A stretch of DNA of 64,000 bases from Mesorhizobium_B sp035998495 (lineage in GTDB: Bacteria; Pseudomonadota; Alphaproteobacteria; Rhizobiales; Rhizobiaceae). Shown here piece by piece: positions 32,415 to 42,340 of this stretch (position 1 is its first letter; each line of letters starts with the position of its first letter). The notes beneath the pieces were generated by a model. It made no database searches. It was given only the letters and a program-made list of their open reading frames with translations, and had not been told where the DNA came from. The stretch is taken from the NCBI GenBank assembly GCA_035998495.1, contig DASYHP010000024.1, forward strand, positions 239,651-303,650. The letters run 5' to 3'. A program made the translations under genes and the position numbers.

Positions 32415-32742
32415 GGTCAGAGCTCCTTAACCTCCCCACAGGGGGAGGTTGGGGCGTTCAGCTTTCCGCACTTGCTTTCCCCACGCAGAAAGACCATATG
32501 CCTCTCATCGAGGCGCTTGGGCCGGCGCGATGCCGGCTTTTCCCCTAAGCGGAACTGGTTGCGTCCGATCCTCCAAACCTGGGCCTGAGACTCGGCCGCC
32601 GGAGGAAGTCCCGCGGCAACCAGCCGAGGGCGCGACAGCGCAGCCGGTGCGAGCAAAAGCTGCTCGCCGCCTTGTCGTTCTCCCATTGTGATTGGCCGGC
32701 GGGTTGCGCCCCGCGGGTTTCCTGCGCGGCGTGAAGCTCGCG
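32415..32742. other. 328-base leader region upstream of the DEAD-box helicase
   Basis: No credible gene. It starts with a hairpin (32429-32450). Further in, CTGGTTGC (32556-32563) has a perfect inverted complement GCAACCAG (32617-32624), which could form a structured 5' leader for the helicase mRNA. I see no recognisable riboswitch. Confidence 0.4.
32429..32450. terminator. hairpin after the MBL gene, possible terminator
   Basis: AACCTCCCC-acag-GGGGAGGTT forms a 9-bp GC-rich stem, 14 bases downstream of the MBL-fold gene stop. No T-run follows, so termination is uncertain. The core resembles common rhizobial intergenic repeats. Confidence 0.35.
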
Positions 32743-34257
32743 ATGAAAGTGACTGTTTTGACGACTGAAACTCAGGCGAAGCCGACCGGCTTCGCGCAAT
32801 TCGACCTGCCCGCCGTGCTGCTTCGCGCCGTGGCGACGGCAGGCTATTCCGAACCTAAGCCGATCCAGCGCGACGCGATCCCGCCGCAGCTCGCGGGACG
32901 CGACCTGCTGGGCATCGCCCAGACGGGCTCTGGCAAGACGGCGGCCTTCGCGCTGCCGATCCTCGCGAAACTGATCGGGCTCGGCGCCAAGCGCCGGCCC
33001 AAGGCCGCGCATGCCCTGGTGCTCGCGCCCACCCGCGAGCTCGCCGTGCAGATCGAGGAAGCGTTCCGCACGCTGGCCAAGGGCGCGCATATTTCCACCG
33101 CGCTCGTTCTTGGCGGTGTTTCGCGCTCCAGCCAAGTGAAGAAGATCGCGCCCGGCGTGGACGTGCTGATCGCCACGCCCGGCCGCTTGCACGACCTCGT
33201 GCAGGAAGGCGACGCCATCCTGTCGGACGTGAAATGGCTTGTGCTCGACGAGGCCGACCGGATGCTCGACATGGGCTTCATCCATCAGGTGAAGCGGCTC
33301 GCCAAGGCGACGTCCAGGGACCGGCAGACCATGCTGTTCTCGGCGACCATGCCGCCGGAGATCGCCGAACTGGCGGCCGGCCTCTTGAAAGAGCCGGTGC
33401 GCGTCGAGGTCGCGCCGCAGGGCACCACCGTCGCCGAGATCGATCAGAGCGTGATCCTGGCCCGCGTGAAGCAGAAGCGGAAGCTTCTGGCCGAGATGCT
33501 GGCGGACGAGACCATGCGCTCGGTGATGGTGTTCGCCCGCACCAAGCATGGCGCGGACCGCGTCGCCAAGGATTTGGCTCGCGACGGCTTCGAAGCCGCC
33601 GTGATCCACGGCAACAAGAGCCAGAACGCGCGCCAGGCGGCGCTCAACGGCTTTCGCGAGGGCAAGTCGCGCGTGCTGGTGGCCACTGACATCGCGGCGC
33701 GCGGCATCGATGTGCCCGGCATCAGCCATGTGATCAACTTCGACCTGCCGGACGAGGCGGAGTCTTACGTCCACCGCATCGGCCGCACAGGGCGTAACGG
33801 CGCTTCCGGCACGGCCGTGACGCTTTGCGCGCCCGACGAGGCTCAGAAACTCAAGGCGGTCGAGAAGGTGATCCGGCGGAAACTGCCGGTGGCGCGTGAC
33901 CTGACCGGCGAGCCGGACCCGCAGCCGGTGGCAGGCGAGAGGCCGCACCAGGATCGGCGCGAAGGGCGCCGGTCGGACGAGAGGCCGCAGCGGACTCGGC
34001 GGGAGCATGGATCCAAGGCGGATCAACTCCGCCAGAACCGCGGACCCGCCCCGCATGGCAGGCCCGCCAAGCCGCAGCACGCCACTCGCCCCGCCGCGGC
34101 CGAGGCCGCGTCCGGCGAGGGGTTCGCCGGCCTCCCAGGCCCCGCGCGGTTCGGGCAGGGCGAGCCGCGCCAAGGCCGGCCGGCCAAGCCGGACGGCCGC
34201 CCGGCCCAGGGATTCAAAGGCAAGCGCTGGGGCGGAAGGCGCTCAAGGGCAGCCTGA
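32743..34257 (+). CDS. DEAD-box ATP-dependent RNA helicase (RhlE-like), basic C-terminal tail
   Basis: 504 residues. Motif I AQTGSGKTAAF, Ia APTRELAVQ, II VLDEADRMLDMGF, III FSATMPPE, IV VMVFARTKHGADR, V VATDIAARGIDVPG, VI HRIGRTGRNG. The last 130 residues are Arg/Gln/Pro/Gly-rich and likely bind RNA. Cytoplasmic RNA remodelling, often cold-responsive or degradosome-linked. ATG at 32743 chosen; a TTG at 32758 is possible. A strong terminator follows. A second, different DEAD-box gene is at 56148. Confidence 0.93.
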   Translation: MKVTVLTTETQAKPTGFAQFDLPAVLLRAVATAGYSEPKPIQRDAIPPQLAGRDLLGIAQTGSGKTAAFALPILAKLIGLGAKRRPKAAHALVLAPTRELAVQIEEAFRTLAKGAHISTALVLGGVSRSSQVKKIAPGVDVLIATPGRLHDLVQEGDAILSDVKWLVLDEADRMLDMGFIHQVKRLAKATSRDRQTMLFSATMPPEIAELAAGLLKEPVRVEVAPQGTTVAEIDQSVILARVKQKRKLLAEMLADETMRSVMVFARTKHGADRVAKDLARDGFEAAVIHGNKSQNARQAALNGFREGKSRVLVATDIAARGIDVPGISHVINFDLPDEAESYVHRIGRTGRNGASGTAVTLCAPDEAQKLKAVEKVIRRKLPVARDLTGEPDPQPVAGERPHQDRREGRRSDERPQRTRREHGSKADQLRQNRGPAPHGRPAKPQHATRPAAAEAASGEGFAGLPGPARFGQGEPRQGRPAKPDGRPAQGFKGKRWGGRRSRAA

Positions 34258-34279
34258 AACCCATCCGACGTGCCCAGCA

Positions 34280-34310
34280 AAGGCCCGGAGCTTCCTCCGG
34301 GCCTTTTTTC
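34280..34310 (+). terminator. rho-independent terminator after the DEAD-box helicase
   Basis: AAGGCCCGGAG-cttc-CTCCGGGCC followed by six T residues (34304-34309). It is a textbook intrinsic terminator, 22 bases after the helicase stop. Confidence 0.92.
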
Positions 34311-34517
34311 GTTCCCGCCCACGTCATGACCCTTGGCCCTGGCCGATATCGGGAAAGGGGGCAGTCGCGGCGCCTCTGGCCCGCGGGGATTCGGAAAGCT
34401 TTATAGATCGGCATTGGGATCGGCACGCGCGCCATCACAGCTTCGAGAGGCCGGTAAAACCGGGGAACGAGCAGAGAGCTTCGGCATTGAAAGCCATCTC
34501 TTCCAAGAGCCATTGCC

Positions 34518-34601
34518 ATGAAGACGAAAGAATCCCTGGTCTGGATCACCTATTTCACGCTGACCGCCGGCGTCGTGCTTGCCGGCGGAGCGTTCGTGTA
34601 G
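34518..34601 (+). CDS. possible 27-residue single-span membrane peptide
   Basis: ATG at 34518 to TAG at 34601. The product starts MKTKESLVWITYF and continues as one hydrophobic helix (TLTAGVVLAGGAFV). The ribosome site is weak (AAGAG about 10 bases upstream). A GGAAC-N16-CATT sequence at 34464-34488 resembles, with one mismatch, the general-stress EcfG promoter (GGAAC-N16/17-CGTT). It sits alone between a terminator and an MFS gene. Coding status is uncertain. Confidence 0.4.
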   Translation: MKTKESLVWITYFTLTAGVVLAGGAFV

Positions 34602-34813
34602 GCCTCCAGCCTGTCCCGAATACTGACTCGAGCCTGAGCGGTTCTCGCGCCCTGTTTGCGACCTCGGCAGCTCGCGAGGGCTGAAACTGCCATGGCCTCA
34701 CCCGGCCCTTCCCAGTGCTCACAGCCATCTCGACCCCGCCCATTGCTTCGGTTCTCCCGCTGATTTAGCCGGGTTAGGACGCGCCATGCGCGATGGCACC
34801 TGGGGGAGATGGA

Positions 34814-36004
34814 ATGGCAGGCATCGGCGCGCTGGCGATCGCATATGTGCTGTCGCAGTTCTACCGCGCCTGTCTGGCCGTGCTCACGCCCGCGCTGGTG
34901 AGTGATCTCGGCGCGAGCAAAGCTGACTTGTCCGCCGCCTCCGGGGCGTGGTTCGCGGCCTTCGCGCTGGCACAGTTCGGCGTGGGCGTGTCGCTCGACG
35001 CCTATGGTCCGCGCCGCACCGCCGCCATCCTGCTCGCGCTGGGCGGAGGCGGCGGCGCGGGCCTGTTCGCGCTGGCCGACACGCCAACCCACGTCGTTCT
35101 CGCCATGGTGCTGATCGGCATCGGCTGCTCGCCGGTGCTGATGGCGTCCTTCGTGATCTTCGCGGCCAACTTCCCGCCCGCCCGCTTCGCCGTGCTGGCC
35201 TCCTGGATGGTCGCCTTCGGCACGCTTGGCAATGTGGTCGGCGCGGCCCCGCTGGCCTGGGCCGCTGAAAGTTTCGGCTGGCGGGCGGTGATGGTGGGTC
35301 TCGGCGGCTTCACCGTGGCCGTGGCGCTGGCGCTCCTGATCCTCCTCCGCGACCCTGCGCGGCACGAGGGCCCAAGCGGCGGCAAGGGCTTCGGCGGCTT
35401 CATCGAGATCCTCAAAATGCCTGTGATGTGGGCGATCCTGCCCATGGCGGCGATCAACTATGCGCCGTCGGCCGGCATCCGCGCGCTCTGGGCCGGGCCC
35501 TATCTCGCCGACGTCTATGGCGCGGACACGCTCGCCATCGGCCGCGTGACGCTGTTCATGGCGCTCGCCATGGTGGCAGGCGCGTTCCTCTATGGGCCGC
35601 TCGACACGCTGCTGAAGACGCGGAAGTGGATCATCGTCGTGGGCACGGTCGTGACGCTTTTGGCGCTCGGCTTCCTTTGGGCGCGGCCGGAGCCCGGCAT
35701 TGTCGCGTCGGGCGCGGCGCTGGTGGTACTCGGCATCGCCGGCGGCGGCTTCGGGCTTCTGATGGCACATGGCCGGGCCTTCGTGCCGGCGCATCTCACG
35801 GGGCGCGGCGTGACGCTCATGAACTTCTTCTCCATCGGCGGCGTGGGGCTGATGCAGTTCGCCAGCGGGGCCGTGGTGACCTCGACCATCGACGGAGGCG
35901 CGGCGAGGGCCTATTCCGCCTTGTTCGCCTTCTATGCGCTGGTGCTTCTTCTGGCGCTCGCCATTTATCTCTTCTCGCGTGACGCGGCGCCGGCGAACGC
36001 TTGA
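34814..36004 (+). CDS. major facilitator superfamily transporter
   Basis: 396 residues with 12 hydrophobic segments. MFS signature between helices 2 and 3 is GVGVSLDAYGPRRTAAILLA; the second half begins after the loop LRDPARHEGPSGGKGFGG. Substrate unknown. ATG at 34814 is preceded by GGGGGAGA; an ATG at 34793 is also in frame. It is followed 73 bases later by the cysteine synthase run on the same strand. Confidence 0.9.
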   Translation: MAGIGALAIAYVLSQFYRACLAVLTPALVSDLGASKADLSAASGAWFAAFALAQFGVGVSLDAYGPRRTAAILLALGGGGGAGLFALADTPTHVVLAMVLIGIGCSPVLMASFVIFAANFPPARFAVLASWMVAFGTLGNVVGAAPLAWAAESFGWRAVMVGLGGFTVAVALALLILLRDPARHEGPSGGKGFGGFIEILKMPVMWAILPMAAINYAPSAGIRALWAGPYLADVYGADTLAIGRVTLFMALAMVAGAFLYGPLDTLLKTRKWIIVVGTVVTLLALGFLWARPEPGIVASGAALVVLGIAGGGFGLLMAHGRAFVPAHLTGRGVTLMNFFSIGGVGLMQFASGAVVTSTIDGGAARAYSALFAFYALVLLLALAIYLFSRDAAPANA

Positions 36005-36077
36005 AGGGGGAAACTCAGCCTTGAAAGCGGGTGCGCGCCTTTCTAGGGTCTCGCGCCGCAGACGGTAAGGAGCGGGA

Positions 36078-37115
36078 ATGCAAGCGAGCGTCATCGACGC
36101 CATCGGCAACACGCCGCTGATCAGGCTCAAGCGCGCCTCGGAGGAGACGGGCTGCACGATCCTCGGCAAGGCCGAATTCATGAACCCCGGCGCGTCGGTG
36201 AAGGACCGGGCGGCGCTCTTCATCATCCGCGACGCGGAGCGCCGCGGGCTGCTCCAGCCCGGCGGGGTGATCGTCGAGGGCACGGCGGGCAACACCGGCA
36301 TCGGGCTGACGCTGGTCGCCAGGGCGCTGGGCTACCGCACCGTGATCGTCATTCCCGAAACGCAGAGCCAGGAGAAGAAGGACGCGCTGCGCGTGGGCGG
36401 GGCGGAGCTGATCGAAGTGCCGGCGGTGCCCTACCGCGACCCCAACAACTACGTGAAGCTGTCGGGCCGGTTGGCCGAGCAGTTGGCGCAGACAGAGCCC
36501 AACGGGGCGATCTGGGCCAACCAGTTCGACAATGTCGCGAACCGCGACGGCCACATCGAGACCACGGCGCCCGAGATCTGGCGGCAGACGGTGGGGCAGG
36601 TGGACGGCTTCGTGAGCGCGGTCGGCACCGGCGGAACGCTCGCCGGCGTGGGCGCGGGGCTCAAGGCGCTGAAGCCGTCCGTCAGGATCGCGCTCGCCGA
36701 CCCGCTCGGCGCGGCGCTCCACAGCTTCTACACGACAGGCGAGCTCAAATCGGAAGGCAGCTCGATCACCGAGGGCATCGGGCAGGGGCGCATCACCGGC
36801 AATCTCGAAGGCTTTGCGCCCGACTTCTCCTTCCAGGTCGCCGACGAGGAGGCGTTGCGCATCGTGTTCGCGCTGGTCGAGGAAGAGGGGCTGTGCCTGG
36901 GCGGCTCGTCCGGCATCAACATCGCCGGCGCGATCAGGCTGGCGCGCGAGATGGGGCCGGGCCATACGATCGCCACCGTGCTTTGCGACCCCGGCACGCG
37001 CTACCAGTCGAAGCTGTTCAACCCGGAGTTCCTGCGGAGCAAGAATCTCCCAACACCGGCCTGGATGGAGCGCGGCGCGCCAGACTACGATGTCCCTTTC
37101 GAGGATGTCGCATGA
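36078..37115 (+). CDS. cysK: cysteine synthase A (O-acetylserine sulfhydrylase)
   Basis: 345 residues. Makes cysteine from O-acetylserine and sulfide. PLP Lys in NPGASVKDRAALFII, substrate loop VEGTAGNTGIGLTLVA, PLP phosphate loop SAVGTGGTLAGVGAG, and the GGSSGINIAGA segment. It is longer than E. coli CysK (323 residues) by a C-terminal tail (LPTPAWMERGAPDYD). The stop overlaps the AlaX start (ATGA), so the two are translationally coupled. Confidence 0.92.
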   Translation: MQASVIDAIGNTPLIRLKRASEETGCTILGKAEFMNPGASVKDRAALFIIRDAERRGLLQPGGVIVEGTAGNTGIGLTLVARALGYRTVIVIPETQSQEKKDALRVGGAELIEVPAVPYRDPNNYVKLSGRLAEQLAQTEPNGAIWANQFDNVANRDGHIETTAPEIWRQTVGQVDGFVSAVGTGGTLAGVGAGLKALKPSVRIALADPLGAALHSFYTTGELKSEGSSITEGIGQGRITGNLEGFAPDFSFQVADEEALRIVFALVEEEGLCLGGSSGINIAGAIRLAREMGPGHTIATVLCDPGTRYQSKLFNPEFLRSKNLPTPAWMERGAPDYDVPFEDVA

Positions 37116-37855
37116 GCCGCAAGACCGAGGCGCTGTTCCGCGAGAATGCCTTTCTGCGCGAGGCGGAGGCGCATGTGATCGGCGTCACGCCGGAAGGCGG
37201 CGTGCTGCTCGACCGCACGATCTTCTACGCGACCTCCGGCGGCCAGCCTGGCGATGTCGGGCAGATCGAGCGCGATGACGGCAGCTTCGTCCCCATCGCC
37301 GGCGCGGTGACGGGCGCGAGCAAGGACGAAATCGTTCATCTGCCGGCCGATGGCGCGCCGAGGTTCGAGCCGGGCGAGCATGTGCGGCTCTGGATCGACT
37401 GGGACCGCCGTTTCAAGCTGATGCGGATGCACACCGCCTGCCACCTGCTCTCGGTGGCCTGCCCCTATCCCATCACCGGCGCCTCGGTGGGCGAGGAGGA
37501 AAGCCGCGTGGATTTCGACATCCCGGAGGCCGGCATGACCCGGGAGGCGGCGACCGAGGGCATGATGCGGCTGGTCGAGGGAAATCATCCCGTGTTCACG
37601 CAATGGATCACGGATGAGGAGTTCCTGGCGAACCCTGGGATCGTGCGGTCGAAGAACGTGCGCCCGCCGGTGGGCCAGGGGCGCATCCGACTGGTGGTGA
37701 TCGGTGAGAACGGTTTGGTGGACAGCCAGCCCTGCGGCGGCACGCATGTGGCCTTCACGGGCGAGGTGGGGGCGGTTCATGTCGGCAAGATCGAGAAGAA
37801 GGGGCGCGAGAACCGCCGTTTCCGCATCCGCTTCGGCTGGCTGCTGGAAAGCTGA
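37112..37855 (+). CDS. alanyl-tRNA editing protein (AlaX type)
   Basis: 247 residues. Free-standing editing domain that deacylates mischarged tRNA-Ala (Ser or Gly). Zinc motif HxxxH in RMHTACHLL and the CxxxH pair in SQPCGGTHVAFTGEVG are intact; FYATSGGQPGDVG is the family N-terminal glycine loop. Overlaps cysK by four bases at 5' and is followed by sseA six bases after its stop. Confidence 0.93.
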   Translation: MSRKTEALFRENAFLREAEAHVIGVTPEGGVLLDRTIFYATSGGQPGDVGQIERDDGSFVPIAGAVTGASKDEIVHLPADGAPRFEPGEHVRLWIDWDRRFKLMRMHTACHLLSVACPYPITGASVGEEESRVDFDIPEAGMTREAATEGMMRLVEGNHPVFTQWITDEEFLANPGIVRSKNVRPPVGQGRIRLVVIGENGLVDSQPCGGTHVAFTGEVGAVHVGKIEKKGRENRRFRIRFGWLLES

Positions 37856-37861
37856 GGAATC

Positions 37862-38719
37862 TTGGCCGTGAACGAGAACCCCTTCATCGTTTCGCGCGAC
37901 TGGCTGGAGGAGCGCCTGCATGCGCCCGGCATGGCGATCCTCGACGCCTCCTGGTACCTGCCCGCACAGGGGCGCGACGCCAAGGCGGAATACGATGCCG
38001 CGCACATCCCCGGCGCGGTGTTCTTCGACCATGACGTGGTTGTGGAGCCCGGCTCGACCCTGCCGCACACGCTGCCCAGCCCCACGCATTTCGCGCAGTT
38101 CGCTGGCGCGATGGGGGTGGCGGCGGACGACACGATCGTGGTCTATGACGGCCCCGGCCTGTTCACCGCCCCGCGCGCCTGGTGGATCTTTCGCGTGATG
38201 GGCGCACAGAAGGTGTTCCTGCTCGACGGCGGCTTCGACCGCTGGAAGGCGGAGGGTCGGCCGGTGACGGCGGAGCCGACGAAAATCGCGCCTAACCTGT
38301 TCAAAGTGAACTTCGACGCTTCGCGCGTGGTCGGCTTCGATGAGATGCGGCGGATCGTGGAGGAGGGCGGCGCGCAGGTGGTGGATGTGCGCGCGAGAGG
38401 CCGGTTCGAGGGCAGCGAGCCCGAGCCGCGAGCAGGCATGCGCTCGGGCCATATGCCCAATGCCATCAACCTGCCTTTCGCGCAGCTCGCCGAGAACGGC
38501 AGCTTGTTGCCGCCCAACGGCCTGCGGAATGTGCTGGAAGAGGCGGGCGTCGATCTCTCCAGGCCCGTGGTGTCGAGCTGCGGCTCGGGCGTCACCGCCG
38601 CCGTGCTGAACCTTGCGCTGGAGGTGCTCGGCCACGAGGATCACCGGCTCTATGACGGCTCCTGGAGCGAGTGGGGCAGGCGGCCCGACACGGAAGTCGA
38701 GACGGGGAGGGGATCATGA
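37862..38719 (+). CDS. sseA: 3-mercaptopyruvate sulfurtransferase
   Basis: 285 residues, two rhodanese domains. N-terminal LDASWYLPAQGRDAKAEY and C-terminal active loop CGSGVTA (identical to E. coli SseA). The substrate-binding Arg pair lies in GMRSGHMPNAINLPF. Transfers sulfur from 3-mercaptopyruvate (derived from cysteine) to thiols or cyanide. TTG start at 37862; GTG at 37868 is an alternative. The stop overlaps the next gene by four bases. Confidence 0.94.
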   Translation: MAVNENPFIVSRDWLEERLHAPGMAILDASWYLPAQGRDAKAEYDAAHIPGAVFFDHDVVVEPGSTLPHTLPSPTHFAQFAGAMGVAADDTIVVYDGPGLFTAPRAWWIFRVMGAQKVFLLDGGFDRWKAEGRPVTAEPTKIAPNLFKVNFDASRVVGFDEMRRIVEEGGAQVVDVRARGRFEGSEPEPRAGMRSGHMPNAINLPFAQLAENGSLLPPNGLRNVLEEAGVDLSRPVVSSCGSGVTAAVLNLALEVLGHEDHRLYDGSWSEWGRRPDTEVETGRGS

Positions 38720-39288
38720 GTCAAGCCGAGGCCGACACCGCACAAGGCATTCCCGTCACCGTCACATTCCTGGAGATGGCGGCGCGGCCCGGCAGATACC
38801 CGCCGCTCCCGACGGGTCCTGCCATCGTGCTCTTGAGGGCCAAGAACCCGCCGCTCCACTTCTATCGTTACCTGATGGACCGTGTCGGCCGGAAGTGGAA
38901 CTGGGTCAACGCGTTGAGGCTCGACGACGAGACGCTGGGCGCGCGCGTGAACGAGGCCGACCGCGACATCCGCGTGCTTTACCTCGACGGCGCGCCGGCC
39001 GGCTTCTTCGAATTGAAGCCGCGCCTGCCCGCCACCGTGGAGCTTGCCTATTTCGGCCTGATGGAGCACGCGATCGGCAATGGCCTCGGCCGCTGGTTCC
39101 TGGGCGCAGCCATCGAGGCCGCCTGGACGCTGGGGCCGCGCGCCCTCACCGTGCAGACCTGCACGCTCGATCATCCCGCCGCGCTGCCGCTCTACCAGAA
39201 GCTCGGCTTTTCGCCCGTGAGCCAGGTCAGCGAGGTCGTGCGGCCGATGACCATGGCCGAGCGCTCGGCCAGCGTGATGCGGGACTGA
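38716..39288 (+). CDS. GNAT-family N-acetyltransferase
   Basis: 190 residues. Acetyl-CoA loop region VELAYFGLMEHAIGNGLGR with W-F-LGAAIEAAW, and a C-terminal HPAALPLYQKLGF, both GNAT hallmarks. ATG at 38716 with GGAGGGG just before and overlapping the sseA stop (ATGA). Acceptor unknown. The downstream DapB-like gene starts 12 bases after the stop, so it is part of the same run. Confidence 0.88.
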   Translation: MSQAEADTAQGIPVTVTFLEMAARPGRYPPLPTGPAIVLLRAKNPPLHFYRYLMDRVGRKWNWVNALRLDDETLGARVNEADRDIRVLYLDGAPAGFFELKPRLPATVELAYFGLMEHAIGNGLGRWFLGAAIEAAWTLGPRALTVQTCTLDHPAALPLYQKLGFSPVSQVSEVVRPMTMAERSASVMRD

Positions 39289-39299
39289 GGGAGCACCCC

Positions 39300-40105
39300 A
39301 TGACGATCCGCGTGGTTCTGGCCGGCGCGACCGGCTGGGTGGGCCGGGCGCTCGTGCCGGCGGTTCTGGGCTCCGGCGATCTCGCGCTTGCGGGCGCGGT
39401 GTCGCGGAGCAAGGCCGGCGAGGATGCCGGCGCAGCCGCAGGGCTCCCGCCGGTCGGCGTGGCGCTTTCGTCCACGTTGGAGGCGGCGCTCGACATGCCG
39501 TCGGACGTGGTCGTGGACTACACCAAGCCCGGCGCCATGAAGCGGCATGTGCTGCTCGCCCTGGAGAAAGGCCGCCGCGTGGTGGTCGGCACCTCGGGCC
39601 TGGGCGCGGCCGACTATGCCGAGATCGAGGCGGCGGCCAAGGCCAACGGCTTGGGCGTGATCGCCGCCGGCAATTTTTCGATCACTGCCACGCTGCTGAA
39701 GCGCTTCGCGCTGATGGCGGCGAAATACGTGCGGGATGTGGAGGTGATCGACTACGCCTCGGCCAAGAAGCCGGACGCGCCCTCGGGCACCGCGCGCGAA
39801 CTGGCCGAAGCCCTGGCGGCCGTGCGCCAGCCTTCGACCGCGCGGCCTGTCTCGGAAGTCACAGGCGTGCCGGGCACGCGCGGCGCGGCGGTGGGCGAGG
39901 GGGCCGGCGTGCAGGTGCATGCGCTGCGGATGCCCTCCTTCATCCTCTCCTGCGAGGCGCTGTTCGGCCTGCCCGACGAGCGCTTGACCATCCGCCACGA
40001 CGCGGGCTCGTCGGCCGCACCCACGTGGCCGGCACGCTGTTGGCCGTGCGGAGAGTGGGAGAGGTGACGGGATTGGTGCGGGGGTTGGATGCGCTGATGG
40101 AGTGA
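39300..40105 (+). pseudogene. dihydrodipicolinate reductase (DapB)-like gene with a 1-base frameshift near the 3' end
   Basis: Starts with a DapB-type Rossmann motif (VVLAGATGWVGRALVPAV) and carries KKPDAPSGTARELAEAL and a LTIRHDAGSSAAP segment, covering almost all of the family. After SSAAP the frame reads out of register and stops at 40067. In the +2 frame the expected ending VAGTLLAVRRVGEVTGLVRG then LDALME follows to TGA 40105. Loss of a single base near 40023-40026 (CCC[T]ACGTG) explains this. The catalytic His pair of DapB (HHRHKVDAPSGTA) is replaced by YASAKKPDAPSGTA, so even the intact form is probably a paralogue. Confidence 0.75.
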
Positions 40106-40237
40106 TGGGTGGCCGATGCCGGGGCTCGCGCTATTTGCGGAGCCTGTTGCGGAACCGTCGCAATCCCATTGTAACGATGATTCGTCGGAAGATGCGCCGA
40201 CCGCGGATGAACCGGCGGCGCGCTTCCGGCAGACAAA

Positions 40238-40265
40238 AGGCGGGGTTTGGCCCCGCTTCTTCTTC
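40238..40265 (+). terminator. rho-independent terminator downstream of the cysK-dapB-like run
   Basis: AGGCGGGG-tttgg-CCCCGCTT followed by CTTCTTC. 7-8 bp GC stem with a T-rich tail, 130 bases after the restored DapB-like stop. Confidence 0.65.
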
Positions 40266-40380
40266 GCGCCGAACTGGATCCACCGGCGCTGACACGCTTG
40301 AGGTCCGGCCCGCCAGCAGCTCCCTTTGACCAAGGACTCTCGGCGAGAGACGATGGAATCGGGCGAGGCTGAGGCGCTCC

Positions 40381-40938
40381 TCACGGCTCGCCAGTGATGA
40401 CGATCACCGCGCCCGGTATGGTCGCTCCTGCCTTTTTCGGGAACTGACCGCCCAAGCGCGCCTTCATGGCATCGATCAAGGCGATGACCTGCTGCCGGCT
40501 GTCGGAATAGCTGATCTTCGAGTTGGCATCCGCCAGCCCTGAAGCCGGGTTCAGGCATCCCACGGCCCAGACATAATCCATGCCGGGATGAACGAGGATA
40601 TAATCCCGTTCACCCGTTCCCTTCACCAAAAGGCCAGGCTTGGGCTTGGCGGAAGGGCTGCCGCTGGAGGCGTAGTTCAGGGTCTGGTACTTGGCGCCGT
40701 CATGCACCGCCAAAGGATATGTGCCGGCAGCTATGCGAAGATCTTTGGCGTTTCCAACGGCGTCGGTGTTGTCGCCCGGACCCTGCCGCTCCACAAGTTG
40801 TCCGCTCAGGCCTGCGATGGTTTGGCCATCCCAATAGCACCTGTATTCGCCAACAGTCCTCCCATACTTCCTCGTGGTGCGTTTCTCCTCCCGTTTTCTT
40901 TGCAGATAGATGCAGAAGCCCTTTGCTGGAATCGACAT
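40381..40938 (-). CDS. hypothetical protein resembling DUF5675
   Basis: 185 residues. The core LRIAAGTYPLAVHDG, then PGLLVKGTGERDYILVHPG and AVGCLNPASGL, has the pattern of DUF5675 (AGTY...IHxG...GC) proteins, often found in phage-like or secretion contexts. No signal peptide is evident. ATG at 40938 has AGGAGG about 9 bases upstream. Composition is slightly poorer in GC than neighbours. Function unknown; assignment is by pattern memory. Confidence 0.55.
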   Translation of the reverse strand: MSIPAKGFCIYLQRKREEKRTTRKYGRTVGEYRCYWDGQTIAGLSGQLVERQGPGDNTDAVGNAKDLRIAAGTYPLAVHDGAKYQTLNYASSGSPSAKPKPGLLVKGTGERDYILVHPGMDYVWAVGCLNPASGLADANSKISYSDSRQQVIALIDAMKARLGGQFPKKAGATIPGAVIVITGEP

Positions 40939-41036
40939 GGCACCCCTCCTCCTGGTTGTGCTCTTTTAGGTTGCACCAGGCGAACGGGCCGTCAAGACAG
41001 CTCTGAAAATATTCTAACGCAGCGGAAGATATGCCG

Positions 41037-41060
41037 CCCGCCAGCTCCGAAGCTGGCGGG
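41037..41060. terminator. perfect 10-bp hairpin downstream of ald
   Basis: CCCGCCAGCT-ccga-AGCTGGCGGG. It lies 32 bases beyond the ald stop on the minus strand. No T-run follows on that strand, so it may terminate weakly or only stabilise the mRNA end. Confidence 0.5.
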
Positions 41061-41091
41061 TACGGCTTCCAGGTTCCTTAGCTGCGCTGCG

Positions 41092-42207
<1,116 letters not shown>

Positions 42208-42340
42208 GGAAAATTCCTCCCTGTTTTCCGGCTCCTGCCGGTTCTCGTACCTCCTTGAACCATGAACGCCGAGAAATGGGCTTGCGAAGAAGCTTGCTCC
42301 CACAGGGTCGTGCCGCTAAAACTTGCGCAGGAAAGCCGGA

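Noticed and set aside
38613..39299. Upstream extension of the DapB-like frame through sseA/GNAT
   Set aside because: It is out of frame with two well-supported genes. The Rossmann motif starts right after the ATG at 39300.
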